Assembly (NCBI RefSeq): GCF_029844725.1
Contig: NZ_JAOCKJ010000008.1
Location: forward strand, 1 to 64,000
DNA: 64,000 nt
DNA from: Pantoea sp. GD03673
GTDB taxonomy: Bacteria; Pseudomonadota; Gammaproteobacteria; Enterobacterales; Enterobacteriaceae
Direction of reading: 5' to 3'
Of this stretch, positions 9,873 to 19,835 are shown one piece after another. Numbering within the stretch: the first letter of the stretch is position 1; each line of letters opens with the position of its first letter. The translations under genes and the position numbers were made by a program. The notes under the pieces were generated by a model. That model was not told the DNA's origin, did not search any database, and saw only the letters and a list, made by a program, of their open reading frames with translations.

Positions 9873-10824
9873 ACAGCCAGTTTTTGCGTTTGAAGTAGAG
9901 ATAAGGTGCCAGTCCGGCCAGAATCATCAGCCCGATGGCCGCTGGATAACCAAAGCTCCACTTCAGTTCCGGCATAAATTCAAAGTTCATCCCGTAGCTG
10001 GAGGCCACCAGCGTCGGCGGCAGAAACACCACGGAGACCACCGAGAAGATCTTAATGATGCGGTTCTGCTCGATGTTGATAAAGCCCATCGCCGCCTGCA
10101 TCAGGAAGTTGACCTTCTGAAACAGCGATTCGTTATGCGGCAGCAGCGACTCGATATCGCGCAGAATTTCCCGCGCCTGCTCCAGCTGATTTCCCGGCAG
10201 ACGGGCTTTACGCACCAGGAAGTTCAGCGCACGCTGGGTATCCATCAGACAGAGACGCACCTTCCAGCCGATATCTTCCAGTTCCGCTAAGCGTGACAGC
10301 GCCTGATCGTACTCTTCGCCCTGCTGACCTTCCATGATAACCCGGCTGAGTTTCTCCAGCGCGCTGTAGATGTTCTCGATCTCGTCCGCCAGCTGTTCAA
10401 TTTTGGTTTCAAACAGGTCGAGCAGGAGTTCAAAGGCGTTGCCATCGATCAGGACCTGGTTACGGGCGCGCATACGATAGAGGCGGAAAGCGGGCAGTTC
10501 GCGTTCGCGCAGCGTGTAGAGGCGGCCTTCACGGATGGTGAATGCCACGGTGGAGTTACCGGCGTGATCGTCAGCATCTTCATAGAAAAAGAAGGAGTGG
10601 ATGTGCAGACCATCTTCATCTTCAAAGAAACGTGCCGAGGCTTCGATATCTTCCAGCTCAGGCCGTGTTGCCAGGCTCTGACCCAGCTCCGTTTGCACCC
10701 GGTCACGCTCGCCCTCTTCCGGCTCGATCAGATCGACCCAGACGGAGGTGGTGAGTTTGTCGTTTTCGTCTTCCAGCTCCAGTCGCGTCAGGCGGCTGTG
10801 ATCCAGTTTAAATGCGCTCAGCAT
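9871..10824 (-). CDS. corA: Magnesium/cobalt/nickel transporter CorA
   Basis: A 317-residue homopentameric channel for constitutive Mg2+ uptake at the inner membrane, also passing Co2+ and Ni2+. A large cytoplasmic N-terminal domain rich in acidic residues precedes two C-terminal helices. The selectivity motif YGMNF (GMN at 278-280) ends the first helix, and the protein closes with the basic tail YFKRKNWL. The ATG at 10824 matches E. coli MLSAF; upstream codons in frame belong to the leader. A leader of about 260 bases with a small ORF and hairpin precedes it. Confidence 0.97.
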   Translation of the reverse strand: MLSAFKLDHSRLTRLELEDENDKLTTSVWVDLIEPEEGERDRVQTELGQSLATRPELEDIEASARFFEDEDGLHIHSFFFYEDADDHAGNSTVAFTIREGRLYTLRERELPAFRLYRMRARNQVLIDGNAFELLLDLFETKIEQLADEIENIYSALEKLSRVIMEGQQGEEYDQALSRLAELEDIGWKVRLCLMDTQRALNFLVRKARLPGNQLEQAREILRDIESLLPHNESLFQKVNFLMQAAMGFINIEQNRIIKIFSVVSVVFLPPTLVASSYGMNFEFMPELKWSFGYPAAIGLMILAGLAPYLYFKRKNWL

Positions 10825-10969
10825 AGCAATACTCCCCATTGCAGACTTAATGGGACAAAGCGGTCGGCCATTCCTCTGTAAGGAACGGGCAGCCTGAACA
10901 CGGAAACAGAGTTTCAAAGATAAATCAGTGCTGACTCGCGCGACGGAATCAAAAAGGGAGGTCGCTGAT

Positions 10970-11008
10970 AACCGCTAAGGCTACCCGCGTAAAGAGGTAG
11001 CCTTAGAT
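10970..11008 (-). promoter_or_regulatory. Stem-loop in the corA leader
   Basis: In the corA mRNA direction, CTAAGGCTACC and GGTAGCCTTAG form an 11-bp perfect stem around a 10-base loop. No U-run follows, so it is not a simple intrinsic terminator. The 27-codon leader ORF reads through the first arm and stops inside the second (TAG at 10981-10983), so a translating ribosome would melt it. This suits translation-coupled control of corA, as described for the Salmonella corA leader, where Rho is involved. Confidence 0.6.
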
Positions 11009-11064
11009 GTTATGCCTGATATCCAGGTCATTGAGCCAGCATCGACTGGGCGTGTCCAAGGCAT
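10981..11064 (-). CDS. Putative corA leader peptide (corL-like)
   Basis: A 27-codon ORF, MPWTRPVDAGSM..., begins 9 bases after the start of an AGAGGA run and lies between a strong promoter and corA. Its position and its overlap with the leader hairpin resemble the corL leader ORF of Salmonella corA, whose translation affects Rho-dependent termination. I cannot confirm sequence homology to CorL. A second possible start two codons of spacing upstream gives a different 15-residue peptide. Confidence 0.5.
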   Translation of the reverse strand: MPWTRPVDAGSMTWISGITSKATSLRG

Positions 11065-11090
11065 TGTCCTCTCATGATAATAGTGGGCGC

Positions 11091-11119
11091 ATGTTACGCT
11101 GAGACGAAAAAGCCGTCAA
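11091..11119 (-). promoter_or_regulatory. Sigma-70 promoter of corA
   Basis: On the minus strand TTGACG (11114-11119) and TAACAT (11091-11096) are separated by exactly 17 bases. It lies just downstream of the uvrD stop codon and fires into the corA leader, giving a 5' leader of roughly 260 bases. Confidence 0.75.
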
Positions 11120-11126
11120 CCGCGCA

Positions 11127-13289
11127 CTAAAGCGTTTCCAGCTTCGCGTAAGCCGCCACCAGCCACTTGATTCCCTGCCCCTGAAACGCCACCTGCAGAC
11201 GGCTGTGCTCACCGCTGCCTTCCAGATTAATGATGGTGCCTTCGCCAAATTTTGCATGATGAACACGCTGGCCCAGCGCGAATCCGCTGTCATTTTTGGT
11301 CACCGGTGCCCCCATCCGCTGATGGTTGACCGGACGACTGACGCTGGCGCGCAGCCGCACTTCTTCAATGCACGTTTCGGGCAGCTCACCGATAAAACGG
11401 GAAGGCCGGTGATACACTTCCTTACCATAGAGTCGGCGGGTTTCCGCGTAGGTGAGCGTCAGTTTCAGCATCGCACGGGTGACACCAACGTATGCGAGAC
11501 GACGCTCCTCTTCCAGTCTGCCACCTTCATCCAGCGACATCTGGCTTGGAAACATTCCTTCTTCCATGCCGACAATAAAGACCTGACTGAACTCCAGCCC
11601 TTTTGCCGAGTGCAGCGTCATCAGCTGAACCGCATCCTGCCACTTGTCTGCCTGACCTTCGCCCGCTTCCAGAGCAGCATGGGATAAAAAGGCCTGCAGC
11701 GGCATCAGATCTTCATCTTCATCCTGATAGCTGAACTGACGCGTTGCCGTCACCAGCTCCTCAAGGTTTTCGATACGTGCCTGGCCTTTCTCGCCTTTTT
11801 CCTGCTCATACATCAGCCACAGGCCGGAGTCTTTGATAACACGGTCGGTCTGAACATGCAGCGGCAAATCGGCGGTTTCGGTCGCCAGTGAATCGACCAG
11901 CTCACAGAAGCGTTGCAGCGCCGACGCGGCACGGCCAGCCAGCGCACGGCTTTGCAACAGTTCACGCGTAGCCTGCCACAATGTCATCTGACGTTCACGG
12001 GCGGTCTGACGCACCACGTCGAGCGTGCGATCGCCCACGCCGCGCGTTGGGGTATTCACCACACGCTCAAACGCTGCGTCGTCATTGCGGTTTGCCATCA
12101 GACGCAGGTAGGAGAGCGCATCTTTGATCTCCTGACGTTCGAAGAAGCGCATGCCGCCATAAATACGGTACGGCATGCTGCTCTGCAGCAGCGCCTCTTC
12201 CAGCACGCGTGACTGGGCGTTGCTGCGATAGAGAATGGCGCAGTCGTTGAGTGCCCCGCCGTTTTCCATCCAGACTTTAATGCGGTTCACGACAAAGCGT
12301 GCTTCATCCAGCTCATTAAAGGCGCAGTAGATGGAGATGGGTTCGCCATCGCTGCCTTCGGTCCAGAGCTCTTTACCCAGACGGCCATTGTTGTTGGCGA
12401 TCAGGGCGTTGGCGGCTTTCAGGATGTTATTAGTCGAGCGATAGTTCTGTTCCAGACGGATTGTTTCCGCGCCGGGAAAATCCTGCAGGAAGCGCTGAAT
12501 ATTCTCGACCTGCGCCCCGCGCCAGCCGTAGATCGACTGGTCATCATCGCCCACGATGATCACCCGGCCGCTGTCGCCCGCCAGCATCCGAATCCAGGCG
12601 TACTGAATGTTGTTGGTATCCTGGAACTCATCCACCAGCACGTTGGTAAAGCGTTCACGGTAGTGATTAAGGATGTGCGGCTTATTCAGCCATAACTCAT
12701 GGGCACGCAGCAGCAGTTCAGCAAAGTCCACTAAGCCGGCACGATCACAGGCTTCCTGATAGGCCTGATAGATGCGCAGCCAGGTCTGCTCGATCGGATT
12801 GCCGTAGCTTTCAATGTGCTTTGGCCGCAGGCCTTCATCTTTTTTGCCGTTGATGTACCACATGCCCTGACGCGCAGGCCACTGTTTATCATCAAGGTTC
12901 ATCGATTTGATCAGGCGTTTAAGCAGACGCAGCTGGTCTTCACTGTCGAGGATCTGAAAATCCTGCGGCAGACCGGCGTCCAGATGGTGGGCGCGCAGTA
13001 AGCGGTGCGCCAGACCGTGGAAAGTCCCTATCCACATCCCGCCCTGACTGGTGCCGATCAGATGCTCGATGCGGTGACGCATCTCTGCTGCCGCTTTGTT
13101 GGTAAAGGTCACCGCCATAATCGAATAGGGTGAGCAGTTCTCCACCGACATCAGCCAGGCAATGCGATGCACCAGCACCCGCGTTTTACCACTGCCCGCG
13201 CCTGCCAGCACCAGCAGGTTACTGCGCGGAGCCGCAACGGCAGCGCGCTGATTGTCATTTAAACCATCGAGCAGTTCAGAAACGTCCAT
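11127..13289 (-). CDS. uvrD: DNA helicase II UvrD
   Basis: A 720-residue superfamily 1A 3'-5' helicase for nucleotide excision repair and methyl-directed mismatch repair. Walker A GAGSGKT lies at residues 30-36. VDEFQDTNNIQY (motif II), [13 protein letters not shown] (motif III) and the late LTLHSAKGLEF block are all present. I took the ATG at 13289 (MDVSELLDGL), which gives the E. coli length of 720; another ATG lies two codons upstream. A LexA box and a good promoter lie about 150 bases upstream, so SOS control is likely. Confidence 0.97.
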   Translation of the reverse strand: MDVSELLDGLNDNQRAAVAAPRSNLLVLAGAGSGKTRVLVHRIAWLMSVENCSPYSIMAVTFTNKAAAEMRHRIEHLIGTSQGGMWIGTFHGLAHRLLRAHHLDAGLPQDFQILDSEDQLRLLKRLIKSMNLDDKQWPARQGMWYINGKKDEGLRPKHIESYGNPIEQTWLRIYQAYQEACDRAGLVDFAELLLRAHELWLNKPHILNHYRERFTNVLVDEFQDTNNIQYAWIRMLAGDSGRVIIVGDDDQSIYGWRGAQVENIQRFLQDFPGAETIRLEQNYRSTNNILKAANALIANNNGRLGKELWTEGSDGEPISIYCAFNELDEARFVVNRIKVWMENGGALNDCAILYRSNAQSRVLEEALLQSSMPYRIYGGMRFFERQEIKDALSYLRLMANRNDDAAFERVVNTPTRGVGDRTLDVVRQTARERQMTLWQATRELLQSRALAGRAASALQRFCELVDSLATETADLPLHVQTDRVIKDSGLWLMYEQEKGEKGQARIENLEELVTATRQFSYQDEDEDLMPLQAFLSHAALEAGEGQADKWQDAVQLMTLHSAKGLEFSQVFIVGMEEGMFPSQMSLDEGGRLEEERRLAYVGVTRAMLKLTLTYAETRRLYGKEVYHRPSRFIGELPETCIEEVRLRASVSRPVNHQRMGAPVTKNDSGFALGQRVHHAKFGEGTIINLEGSGEHSRLQVAFQGQGIKWLVAAYAKLETL

Positions 13290-13352
13290 AAGCACCGGTT
13301 ACCAAAGAAAAAACGCCGTCGTCGCGCTGTTTATTCCGCCTGCCCTGACGCA

Positions 13353-13379
13353 TGTCCGCCGCAGTTCAGGCGGCGGACA
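13353..13379. repeat. GC-rich stem-loop in the uvrD leader
   Basis: A perfect 10-bp stem, TGTCCGCCGC/GCGGCGGACA, with a seven-base loop lies between the uvrD promoter and its start codon. A GGCG-T6 tract occurs about 40 bases further along the transcript, so the leader could attenuate, as reported for E. coli uvrD. The gap between stem and T-run argues against a classical terminator. Confidence 0.45.
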
Positions 13380-13423
13380 GATGCCGGACAAAGTACGGCG
13401 GCAAAGCAGAAAAGAGGTGACGA

Positions 13424-13439
13424 CTGGATAAATTTACAG
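13424..13439 (-). promoter_or_regulatory. LexA (SOS) box of uvrD
   Basis: CTGTAAATTTATCCAG on the minus strand has the CTG-N10-CAG form and resembles the E. coli uvrD SOS box. It begins three bases after the -10 element, at the transcription start, where LexA binding would block uvrD. Confidence 0.8.
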
Positions 13440-13441
13440 CC

Positions 13442-13469
13442 ATTATAGCAGTGAGGTGAGTGATGCCAA
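13442..13469 (-). promoter_or_regulatory. uvrD promoter
   Basis: TTGGCA (13464-13469) and a perfect TATAAT (13442-13447) are spaced by 16 bases on the minus strand, with a TG extending the -10 box. It lies within the last codons of yigB, giving uvrD its own promoter downstream of the lptM-yigB operon. Confidence 0.75.
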
Positions 13470-14159
13470 CCGCGAAATTTCGACATGCGGCAACAGACGC
13501 GCATCCGGGATATGCATCAGGTTGCCCTGCCGCAGGTTAATCCAGCAGGCCTGCATGCCACAGCGCAGTGAACCGGCTACGTCTGTGGTGAGATCGTCAC
13601 CCACGTGCAGAATATGGTGCGGCGCGATATTCAGGCGTTGTGCGGCAAGCTGATACATATCCTGCCACGGCTTCGCACGGCCATCTGGTCCGGCCCGCAG
13701 GGTGAACTGAAAATAGTCAGCGATGCCCATTTTTTCCGGGCTGGCATTGCCGTTGGTGACCGCCACCAGCGGAATTTTTTCCGCCAGCGCCTTCAGCGTC
13801 TGATGCGTCTCATCCGGCATCTCGACCTGACTCCGCCACTGATGAAACACCGCCATCACCTCTGCCGCGCCCGCGGTCGCTTCCGCAGCAGAAAGACCGA
13901 TATTCAGCATCGCCAGCTCCACCGAACGGCGACGCCACTCCGAAACGTCATGATAAATGTCAGGCTCACGCTGCAGCAGGTGATCGCGTAACTGCTGATA
14001 ATCCTGCGGCGTGAAGTCACGCAGCGCCGGATGAAAAGCCTGCAGTGCAGCATGCGATTCCAGCGTGGTTCGACGGATCACCGGGTAGTTATCGTAGAGC
14101 GTGTCATCAAGGTCGAAGGTCATGGCTTTAATGGCCGACAGCGGACGATAAAACTTCAT
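13443..14159 (-). CDS. yigB: HAD phosphatase YigB (5-amino-6-(5-phospho-D-ribitylamino)uracil phosphatase)
   Basis: A 238-residue HAD hydrolase. The nucleophile motif DLDDTLYD (Asp16, Asp18) and the late [13 protein letters not shown] motif are intact. In E. coli YigB dephosphorylates FMN and the ribitylaminouracil phosphate of riboflavin synthesis; that role is carried over from the family. Its ATG overlaps the xerC stop by four bases (ATGA), and its last codons contain the uvrD promoter. Confidence 0.92.
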   Translation of the reverse strand: MKFYRPLSAIKAMTFDLDDTLYDNYPVIRRTTLESHAALQAFHPALRDFTPQDYQQLRDHLLQREPDIYHDVSEWRRRSVELAMLNIGLSAAEATAGAAEVMAVFHQWRSQVEMPDETHQTLKALAEKIPLVAVTNGNASPEKMGIADYFQFTLRAGPDGRAKPWQDMYQLAAQRLNIAPHHILHVGDDLTTDVAGSLRCGMQACWINLRQGNLMHIPDARLLPHVEISRLASLTSLL

Positions 14160-15061
14160 TCGTTCTTTCCTCGTTTGGCGCGGGGATGCGCAGCGTCATA
14201 CACCGAAGCCAGATGCTGGAAGTCGAGATGGGTATAGATCTGGGTGGTCGAGAGGTTCGCATGACCCAGTAACTCCTGCACGGCGCGCAGGTCGCCGCTG
14301 GACTCCAGCAGGTGCGTGGCAAAAGAGTGTCGCAGCTTATGCGGATGAATATGGCTGGCCACACCCTGTCTGATGCCCCACTCAGCAAAGCGTTTCTGCA
14401 CGTTGCGTGGCGAGATGCGGTTGCCGCGCGTCGACAGAAACAGCGCATCATCCTGACCGCCGAAGGTTTCCCGCAGCGGCAGCCAGTGCTGGATCCAGGT
14501 GACCGCCGTGCGGCCAATGGGGACGCGGCGCTCTTTGCTGCCCTTCCCCACGACCCACACTTCGCCGGAAGCGAGATCGACGTGGCGGCAATCCATATTC
14601 ACCAGCTCCGAGAGACGCAGCCCGCCGCCATACATAACTTCCAGCATCGCCCGGTCACGCACCGCCAGCGGATCGTTAAGGTCGATCTCCAGCAGCTGAT
14701 TAACTTCATCAACATCGATATTTTTCGGCAGATGACGCGCTTTACGCGGCGTCATCACCCCTTTAGCCGGATTCGCGCTAAGCAGACCCTGGCTCACCTG
14801 CCAGTCAAGAAAACTGCGCAGGGCGGAAAGACGCAGCGCGAGGCTGCTGGCAGAGAGTCCGCCGCGACGGCTGCGCGCCGCCATGCTGCGGACCTGCGCC
14901 GGTTCCAGCTGTGCCCAGCTGCCGAGCTTCATCTCGTCAGCAATCGCCACCAGCGCAGCCAGCTGACGCGCATAGCTGCTCTGGGTTAACGGACTGAGCT
15001 GGCGCTCCACTTTCAGGTAGCGCAGAAATCCCTCGACGGCCTCCTGCAGCGCGCTGCTCAT
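14156..15061 (-). CDS. xerC: Tyrosine recombinase XerC
   Basis: A 301-residue tyrosine recombinase that acts with XerD at dif to resolve chromosome dimers. The SAM-like core-binding domain fills residues 1 to about 105. The catalytic set is complete: Arg149 (GGGLRLSEL), Lys173, His241 and Arg244 ([12 protein letters not shown]), His267 and Tyr276. It overlaps both neighbours by four bases, in the conserved DUF484-xerC-yigB order. Confidence 0.97.
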   Translation of the reverse strand: MSSALQEAVEGFLRYLKVERQLSPLTQSSYARQLAALVAIADEMKLGSWAQLEPAQVRSMAARSRRGGLSASSLALRLSALRSFLDWQVSQGLLSANPAKGVMTPRKARHLPKNIDVDEVNQLLEIDLNDPLAVRDRAMLEVMYGGGLRLSELVNMDCRHVDLASGEVWVVGKGSKERRVPIGRTAVTWIQHWLPLRETFGGQDDALFLSTRGNRISPRNVQKRFAEWGIRQGVASHIHPHKLRHSFATHLLESSGDLRAVQELLGHANLSTTQIYTHLDFQHLASVYDAAHPRAKRGKNE

Positions 15062-15762
15062 GCGCGTTCTACCCAGCGGGAAAGCAGACCCGGCATCATC
15101 TGTGACAGATGCTGTAACAGCAGCGTTCCCATGCCTGACTGATAGTGCTGGCTGTCGCGGCTGCTGAACACCAGCACGCCGAGATCGCCCTCGTCGCCCA
15201 TCAGCGACATGGCCACCGAGCCGATTGCTTTAGCCTGTGGCAGCAGCAACAGCAGTTCCGGTCCATTAATATTGCCAAGATAGTGATGCTGGTTACCGAA
15301 GCGCTGAATACGCAGCGGTTCGAACGCCTGACGCGACAGGCTAAGCTGGAAGAAATCAGAGGGTGCGCCCAGCAGCCATTTATCACTGAACAGCCGCACA
15401 TTGGCTCCCGCCAGGCCCAGCTCACGCGCCCAGCGATGCAGACGGTTGAGCATATCCTGCAGCGAGTCCGCCGCAGCCAGATGACTCTCCAGCGACAGCA
15501 GACGATCAAACAGTTCATGGTTAGCGCTGGCCTGCTCCATCAGCAGCGTGATCTCTTCTTCCAGCCGCTGGATGTGGTTGCGTTGCCGCGCCATATGCCA
15601 CTCGACCAGTGACACGCTGCCGCGCACCGGGTGCGGCACGGCCATCTGTTCAACGTCGCGGGCATTGCGGATAAAGAAATCGGGATTCTGCCGCAGATAA
15701 TCACTGACGGCCTGATCGTCCAGCAGAACCGAACTGTCAGCCTGCTCTTCGATATTTTTCAT
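15058..15762 (-). CDS. yigA: DUF484 (GAF-like) protein
   Basis: A 234-residue DUF484 protein between dapF and xerC, the usual place for E. coli yigA. The N-terminus [20 protein letters not shown] leads into the family's YLRQNPDFF motif, then a short coiled region (about residues 60-95) and a GAF-like C-terminal half. No activity is established. The ATG at 15762 overlaps the dapF stop (ATGA); the longer open frame would read back into dapF. Confidence 0.88.
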   Translation of the reverse strand: MKNIEEQADSSVLLDDQAVSDYLRQNPDFFIRNARDVEQMAVPHPVRGSVSLVEWHMARQRNHIQRLEEEITLLMEQASANHELFDRLLSLESHLAAADSLQDMLNRLHRWARELGLAGANVRLFSDKWLLGAPSDFFQLSLSRQAFEPLRIQRFGNQHHYLGNINGPELLLLLPQAKAIGSVAMSLMGDEGDLGVLVFSSRDSQHYQSGMGTLLLQHLSQMMPGLLSRWVERA

Positions 15763-16583
15763 AGATGAATAAACCCATCGTAGACGTGTGTCGCAGGTCC
15801 GGTCATATAGAGCGGCTGACCGGCACCTTTCCAGGAGATGTGCAAGGTTCCGCCGGGCAGATCGACACGCACTTTCGATGCCAGAATGCCCTGCTGAATG
15901 CCGCATGCAACGGCAGCACAGGCGCCGCTGCCGCACGCCTGCGTTTCACCCGCGCCGCGTTCGTAAACGCGCAGGCGGATATGCTCGGGATTGATGATCT
16001 CCATAAAACCGACATTGACGCGATCCGGGAAGCGCTCATGGCTCTCCAGAATCGGGCCCAGCAGTTCAACCTGCGCGGTTTTAACACTGTCGACCTGGAT
16101 GACGCAGTGGGGATTGCCCATCGACACCGCCCCCAGCATCACCGTCTGCTCGGCAACGCGCAGCAGATAGAGATTTTCGGCTTTGTTGGCGCGGAACGGC
16201 ACCTGCTGAGGCTCAAAGTTTGGCTCGCCCATGTTCACACGCACGTGGTCGTCCGGCGTCACGGTCAGCACCATGCGGCCATTCTGGGTACTGACCCGGA
16301 TATCGGTTTTGTTGGTCAGCCCTTTCAGCTGAACAAAGCGGGCAAAACAGCGCGCACCGTTGCCGCACTGGGCCACTTCACTGCCGTCAGCGTTGAAAAT
16401 GCGATAGTGAAAATCGAGGTCGGGATCGTAAGGCGGTTCAACAATCAGCAGCTGATCAAATCCGATCCCAAGATGACGATCGGCCAGCCGGCGGATCAAT
16501 TCCGGCGAAAAAAAGACGTTTTGTGTCACCGCATCCACAACCATAAAGTCGTTGCCGAGACCGTGCATTTTGGAGAACTGCAT
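15759..16583 (-). CDS. dapF: Diaminopimelate epimerase
   Basis: A 274-residue PLP-independent epimerase converting LL- to meso-diaminopimelate for lysine and peptidoglycan synthesis. The two catalytic cysteines are Cys73 (QCGNGARC) and Cys217 (QACGSGAC). I used the ATG at 16583, which gives [13 protein letters not shown] and has GGCGGAG upstream; a start eight codons earlier is possible. It follows lptM by 28 bases. Confidence 0.96.
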   Translation of the reverse strand: MQFSKMHGLGNDFMVVDAVTQNVFFSPELIRRLADRHLGIGFDQLLIVEPPYDPDLDFHYRIFNADGSEVAQCGNGARCFARFVQLKGLTNKTDIRVSTQNGRMVLTVTPDDHVRVNMGEPNFEPQQVPFRANKAENLYLLRVAEQTVMLGAVSMGNPHCVIQVDSVKTAQVELLGPILESHERFPDRVNVGFMEIINPEHIRLRVYERGAGETQACGSGACAAVACGIQQGILASKVRVDLPGGTLHISWKGAGQPLYMTGPATHVYDGFIHL

Positions 16584-16611
16584 TTTTTGCTCCGCCGGAT
16601 AAGCCATCAGA

Positions 16612-16812
16612 TTAGTTCGCTTTTACGCCTGAATTGCCGGTAACCAGCCCGCCGACATCGGCTTTAGAGGCATCCGCTTTCTGGCGTTCGGTTGGGGCTT
16701 GTTGTTTCTTCGGCTGGTCCTTCGGCGGGAAGTAGAGCGGTCCTTTCAGACCACAACCTGCAAGGCTGATTACTGCCAGTGTCATGGCCAACAGGCTTAT
16801 TACTTTCTTCAT
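16612..16812 (-). CDS. lptM: LPS assembly lipoprotein LptM (YifL)
   Basis: A 66-residue lipoprotein with lipobox LAGC at Cys20 followed by [10 protein letters not shown], the LptM signature. In E. coli LptM binds LptD and helps its oxidative maturation in the outer membrane. The rest is polar and probably disordered. First gene of lptM-dapF-yigA-xerC-yigB. A weak promoter (TTGCTT, 18 bases, TGATAA) lies between it and cyaA. Confidence 0.9.
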   Translation of the reverse strand: MKKVISLLAMTLAVISLAGCGLKGPLYFPPKDQPKKQQAPTERQKADASKADVGGLVTGNSGVKAN

Positions 16813-16959
16813 TCTTTATGCTCTTAATGTCCTTTACCTGGATGCTTATCATCGCAGTTGAAGGTGGAAAAGCAACAGGAAATCCCCGCAAATAGCGTGA
16901 ACCGGGTGACAGGTCAGGAAGATAGCGGCCACCTGCAGAGCGCAGGCAGCCCGTCAGCA

Positions 16960-19518
16960 TCAATGCACCTGATAGCGCGGTTGATAGTCGCTGTTGTCGT
17001 TGTCAGGCTGCGACGTACAGAGCTGCGTCAGCGTCTGACTGCGGAACGGAATCACCTGGAATCGCTCACCGGTGTTCACAATCTGGTAGAACTGCGGCAG
17101 GTTGAAGTTGATAAAGCTCGACCCATAGGTAAAGCGATCGTGTGATGAGGAGTAGAAGCGGCTGACGTCGCGCACCAGCTCCTCTTTGCTGCCTTCACAG
17201 TGATGATAAACCTCAACCCGATTGGTCTCATCAAGGATATAGATGTTGAAGCCGCGCTCATCAGTGGTGTTTTCAAAGAAGAACTGAATGATGCCTTCGC
17301 TGGCATAACCGTTAACCACCGGTGGCAGCGGCGTCTGATTCGTTTCGACTTTGATCGACAACCCATGCAGTTTGTTGTTGGAAATCGCGCCGTAGAACTC
17401 CACCGCGTTTTCAAGCTTCTGCACCGAGACGCTCATGCGCTCGAAGAAAAGTCCCCAGGTCTGGCCTGCCATACGCAGCGCTTTAAAGCGACCCGGCTCC
17501 TGACGCGTACTGGAAAGGCGCAGTTCTATGCATTCTGAGACCAGCTGCTGCACGCGAGTCCGAATCAGCCCGCGCAGATGCTGGCTGTAGCAGAATACTT
17601 CTACCGTGTCCGGCGGGGCGGCATCCTGGTGCATCTTGCCGAGAATGGTTTTCAGCCCTTCGATCATCGCCTGTTCACCGCTGAAATGCAGCGTACGAAC
17701 TTCATTCCAGGAGTTGCGATAGAGCAGATCGATGCTGCCAATCAGGCACTGCTGCTGCTGACCGAAGCTAAAGACATCCAGCTTGCGGAAGTCGAAGTGA
17801 ACCACCTGATTGCGGAAGGCCGCCGTCGGATCGTGCTCAAGGTTAACAATAATCGCCAGGTGGCGGATTTCACAGGGGCTGTAGAGCGCTTTCGGCGTCG
17901 GCGAGGGCAGACGCAGCGGGAAGTGGCTGGACACATCGTTGACCAGCTCCTGCAGACGCGCCAGATCGCAAATTTCATTGCCTTTAATATGCAGCCGGGT
18001 TTTGCGGGTCAGCAGACCATTGAACCACGCCCACGCCACCAGCTTGTTCAGATAGCGGTTATATTCCAGCGGCTGATGGCTGATGATCGAATCCATGTCC
18101 GGTGCCTGGTTATAGAGATACCAGCCGGAACGGTTGGCGCGGCCAGGCGGCACATGAATAAAGGTCAGATTCGGTTCAGAGAGATCAGGCGAAATCTGCG
18201 GATTGACCAGCGTCACTTTGCCCGGCAGCGCTTCAAACGCGGCATACAGTTTACGGGTCAGCACACCGATATCCTGCGGGCTGGCGCTAACGCTTAAGTT
18301 GTTGCGGCGGGCAAAGCGGATCAGGTTGCGATAACTCTGCATCATCGCATCCAGTAATTCGTTATGGGCTTCGCGCACCCGTTCAATTTTCCACTCGGCA
18401 CGATTGTCCAGAATGGCGATCTTCTCGTCGCTCCAGCCCCACTCTTTAACCAGCTGCGATAAAATTTCGCGACGCCAGCCGGTACGGTGCTGATGGTCTT
18501 CGGTGCTGAGCTTTTCGCACACTTTGAGATAGAAACAGCGGCGCACCAGATCAAGGCGCGGCTGATCGTCAACGCGGGTCAGGTAGTGCGTGACGCGTTC
18601 GAGCATCATGCAGTAAGGATCGAGGCCGAAACAGATGATTTCGCCGTCGTGCAGGCGCTGTTTGATGTCCATCGCCAGCAGTTGCGTGTTCGGGTATTCC
18701 CAGCTGTAGGCTTCCAGCAGCAGCGTTTTCAGGACAGCTTTATAAGGCGAGTCGATGCTTTTATAGAGCTGCCACAGGCTGGCACCGAAATACTCTTCCG
18801 CCGACAGCGTGCCGAGACCGCCAAGATCGAGCCACTCATTGGGCGTCAGCACGCCTTTGGCGTACAGCGACATCACGTAGTCGTCGTAGTGATGCTCTTC
18901 TTCGCCCGGCACCATATTCCACAGGATGCGTTTGCCCGCCATACGAACCGCAGTACGGTAAAACTCATCCAGCAATAAAATGTGCTGGGTTGAGCCGCAA
19001 TCTTCGCCGCCCAGGCTGCCGCTTTCGTTATGACGGAAGCGGTTCTCATCAATCAGGAAAAAACTGACTTCCACACCCATTGAGACACACCACTTCTGCA
19101 ACAACGTGCATTTACGCTGCAGATTCAGGCGCTCTTCATTATCAAGCCAGGATTGATGGCAGACCCAGATATCAAGATCGGAGATGCTGTTCTGGCCGAC
19201 AGAGGAGGTGCTGCCCATAGAGTAGATGGCCGTGATCGGCATTTCGCCTTTCGGTGCATCGGCATGGCGCAGATCGCTGTCGCCAGTGAGGTCGGCCAGC
19301 AGCTGGCGTTGATTTTCATCAGGCGTGAAGAAGCTGATGCCATGTGGAACGCTACCTTCAAGGTAACCCGGCATCTGCGGATGTTGATAATGTAATAAGG
19401 TTGGCAGCAGACTGTAGACGCGCTGAAAAGCGGGTCCCATGGCAGCCAGCGCACGATCAACGCGCAGCTGGTTGATTGCATCCAGTCTCTGTTTCAGTGT
19501 CTCAATGTAGAGGTACAA
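16960..19518 (-). CDS. cyaA: Class I adenylate cyclase
   Basis: An 852-residue class I adenylate cyclase making cAMP for CRP. The nucleotidyltransferase motif [17 protein letters not shown] lies near residue 105, and the C-terminal regulatory half is well conserved ([16 protein letters not shown]). I chose the TTG at 19518, which gives [17 protein letters not shown], matching the TTG start of E. coli cyaA. The open frame begins earlier, but those residues do not resemble the family. The poor start codon is thought to limit cyclase output. No cyaY gene follows it. Confidence 0.95.
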   Translation of the reverse strand: MYLYIETLKQRLDAINQLRVDRALAAMGPAFQRVYSLLPTLLHYQHPQMPGYLEGSVPHGISFFTPDENQRQLLADLTGDSDLRHADAPKGEMPITAIYSMGSTSSVGQNSISDLDIWVCHQSWLDNEERLNLQRKCTLLQKWCVSMGVEVSFFLIDENRFRHNESGSLGGEDCGSTQHILLLDEFYRTAVRMAGKRILWNMVPGEEEHHYDDYVMSLYAKGVLTPNEWLDLGGLGTLSAEEYFGASLWQLYKSIDSPYKAVLKTLLLEAYSWEYPNTQLLAMDIKQRLHDGEIICFGLDPYCMMLERVTHYLTRVDDQPRLDLVRRCFYLKVCEKLSTEDHQHRTGWRREILSQLVKEWGWSDEKIAILDNRAEWKIERVREAHNELLDAMMQSYRNLIRFARRNNLSVSASPQDIGVLTRKLYAAFEALPGKVTLVNPQISPDLSEPNLTFIHVPPGRANRSGWYLYNQAPDMDSIISHQPLEYNRYLNKLVAWAWFNGLLTRKTRLHIKGNEICDLARLQELVNDVSSHFPLRLPSPTPKALYSPCEIRHLAIIVNLEHDPTAAFRNQVVHFDFRKLDVFSFGQQQQCLIGSIDLLYRNSWNEVRTLHFSGEQAMIEGLKTILGKMHQDAAPPDTVEVFCYSQHLRGLIRTRVQQLVSECIELRLSSTRQEPGRFKALRMAGQTWGLFFERMSVSVQKLENAVEFYGAISNNKLHGLSIKVETNQTPLPPVVNGYASEGIIQFFFENTTDERGFNIYILDETNRVEVYHHCEGSKEELVRDVSRFYSSSHDRFTYGSSFINFNLPQFYQIVNTGERFQVIPFRSQTLTQLCTSQPDNDNSDYQPRYQVH

Positions 19519-19835
19519 GACGTTTCGCCTGATTGTCCCAGTGTTTAAGCACCCTGTTTCCTCGCTCTGCCGCTTATATAGTAAAAAAAGTGGGCAGATA
19601 ATTGCTGGAAACGTGATCAATCTATCACTCGGCAGATTGACCGTAAAGAAAGTTGCGCTACATAACAGTTTAGCACGTTCTTACCAGCTTCCCGCCTTTT
19701 CAGCACTGGTTCCCACGTGATGGCTTGATAAACCGGGCCTGAAAGCGCACACAGGCCGTTTTCAATCCGTTGAAACTGACAGTATTCACCCAGAGATGAT
19801 AGGATATTCAGTGAACGATAAAAATGGTTAACAGC
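19519..19835. other. Divergent cyaA-hemC intergenic region
   Basis: These 317 bases must contain the promoters of both cyaA (minus) and hemC (plus). Apart from a likely CRP half-conserved site near cyaA I see no small ORF, hairpin terminator or repeat. TTGAAA near 19,769 is a possible hemC -35 element without a clear partner. Confidence 0.6.
19612..19627 (-). promoter_or_regulatory. Possible CRP site in the cyaA promoter
   Basis: TGATAGATTGATCACG on the minus strand keeps the right half-site (TCACG) and the core ATTGATCACG seen in the CRP operator of E. coli cyaA, but the left half is degenerate. It lies about 95 bases before the cyaA TTG. CRP repression of cyaA is established in E. coli; here it is inferred. 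Confidence 0.4.

Noticed and set aside
16664..16963. A 99-codon ORF overlapping lptM with a lipoprotein-like start (LTGCLRSAG)
   Set aside because: It lies in another frame of the well-supported lptM gene, with no hydrophobic signal before the Cys and no family resemblance.
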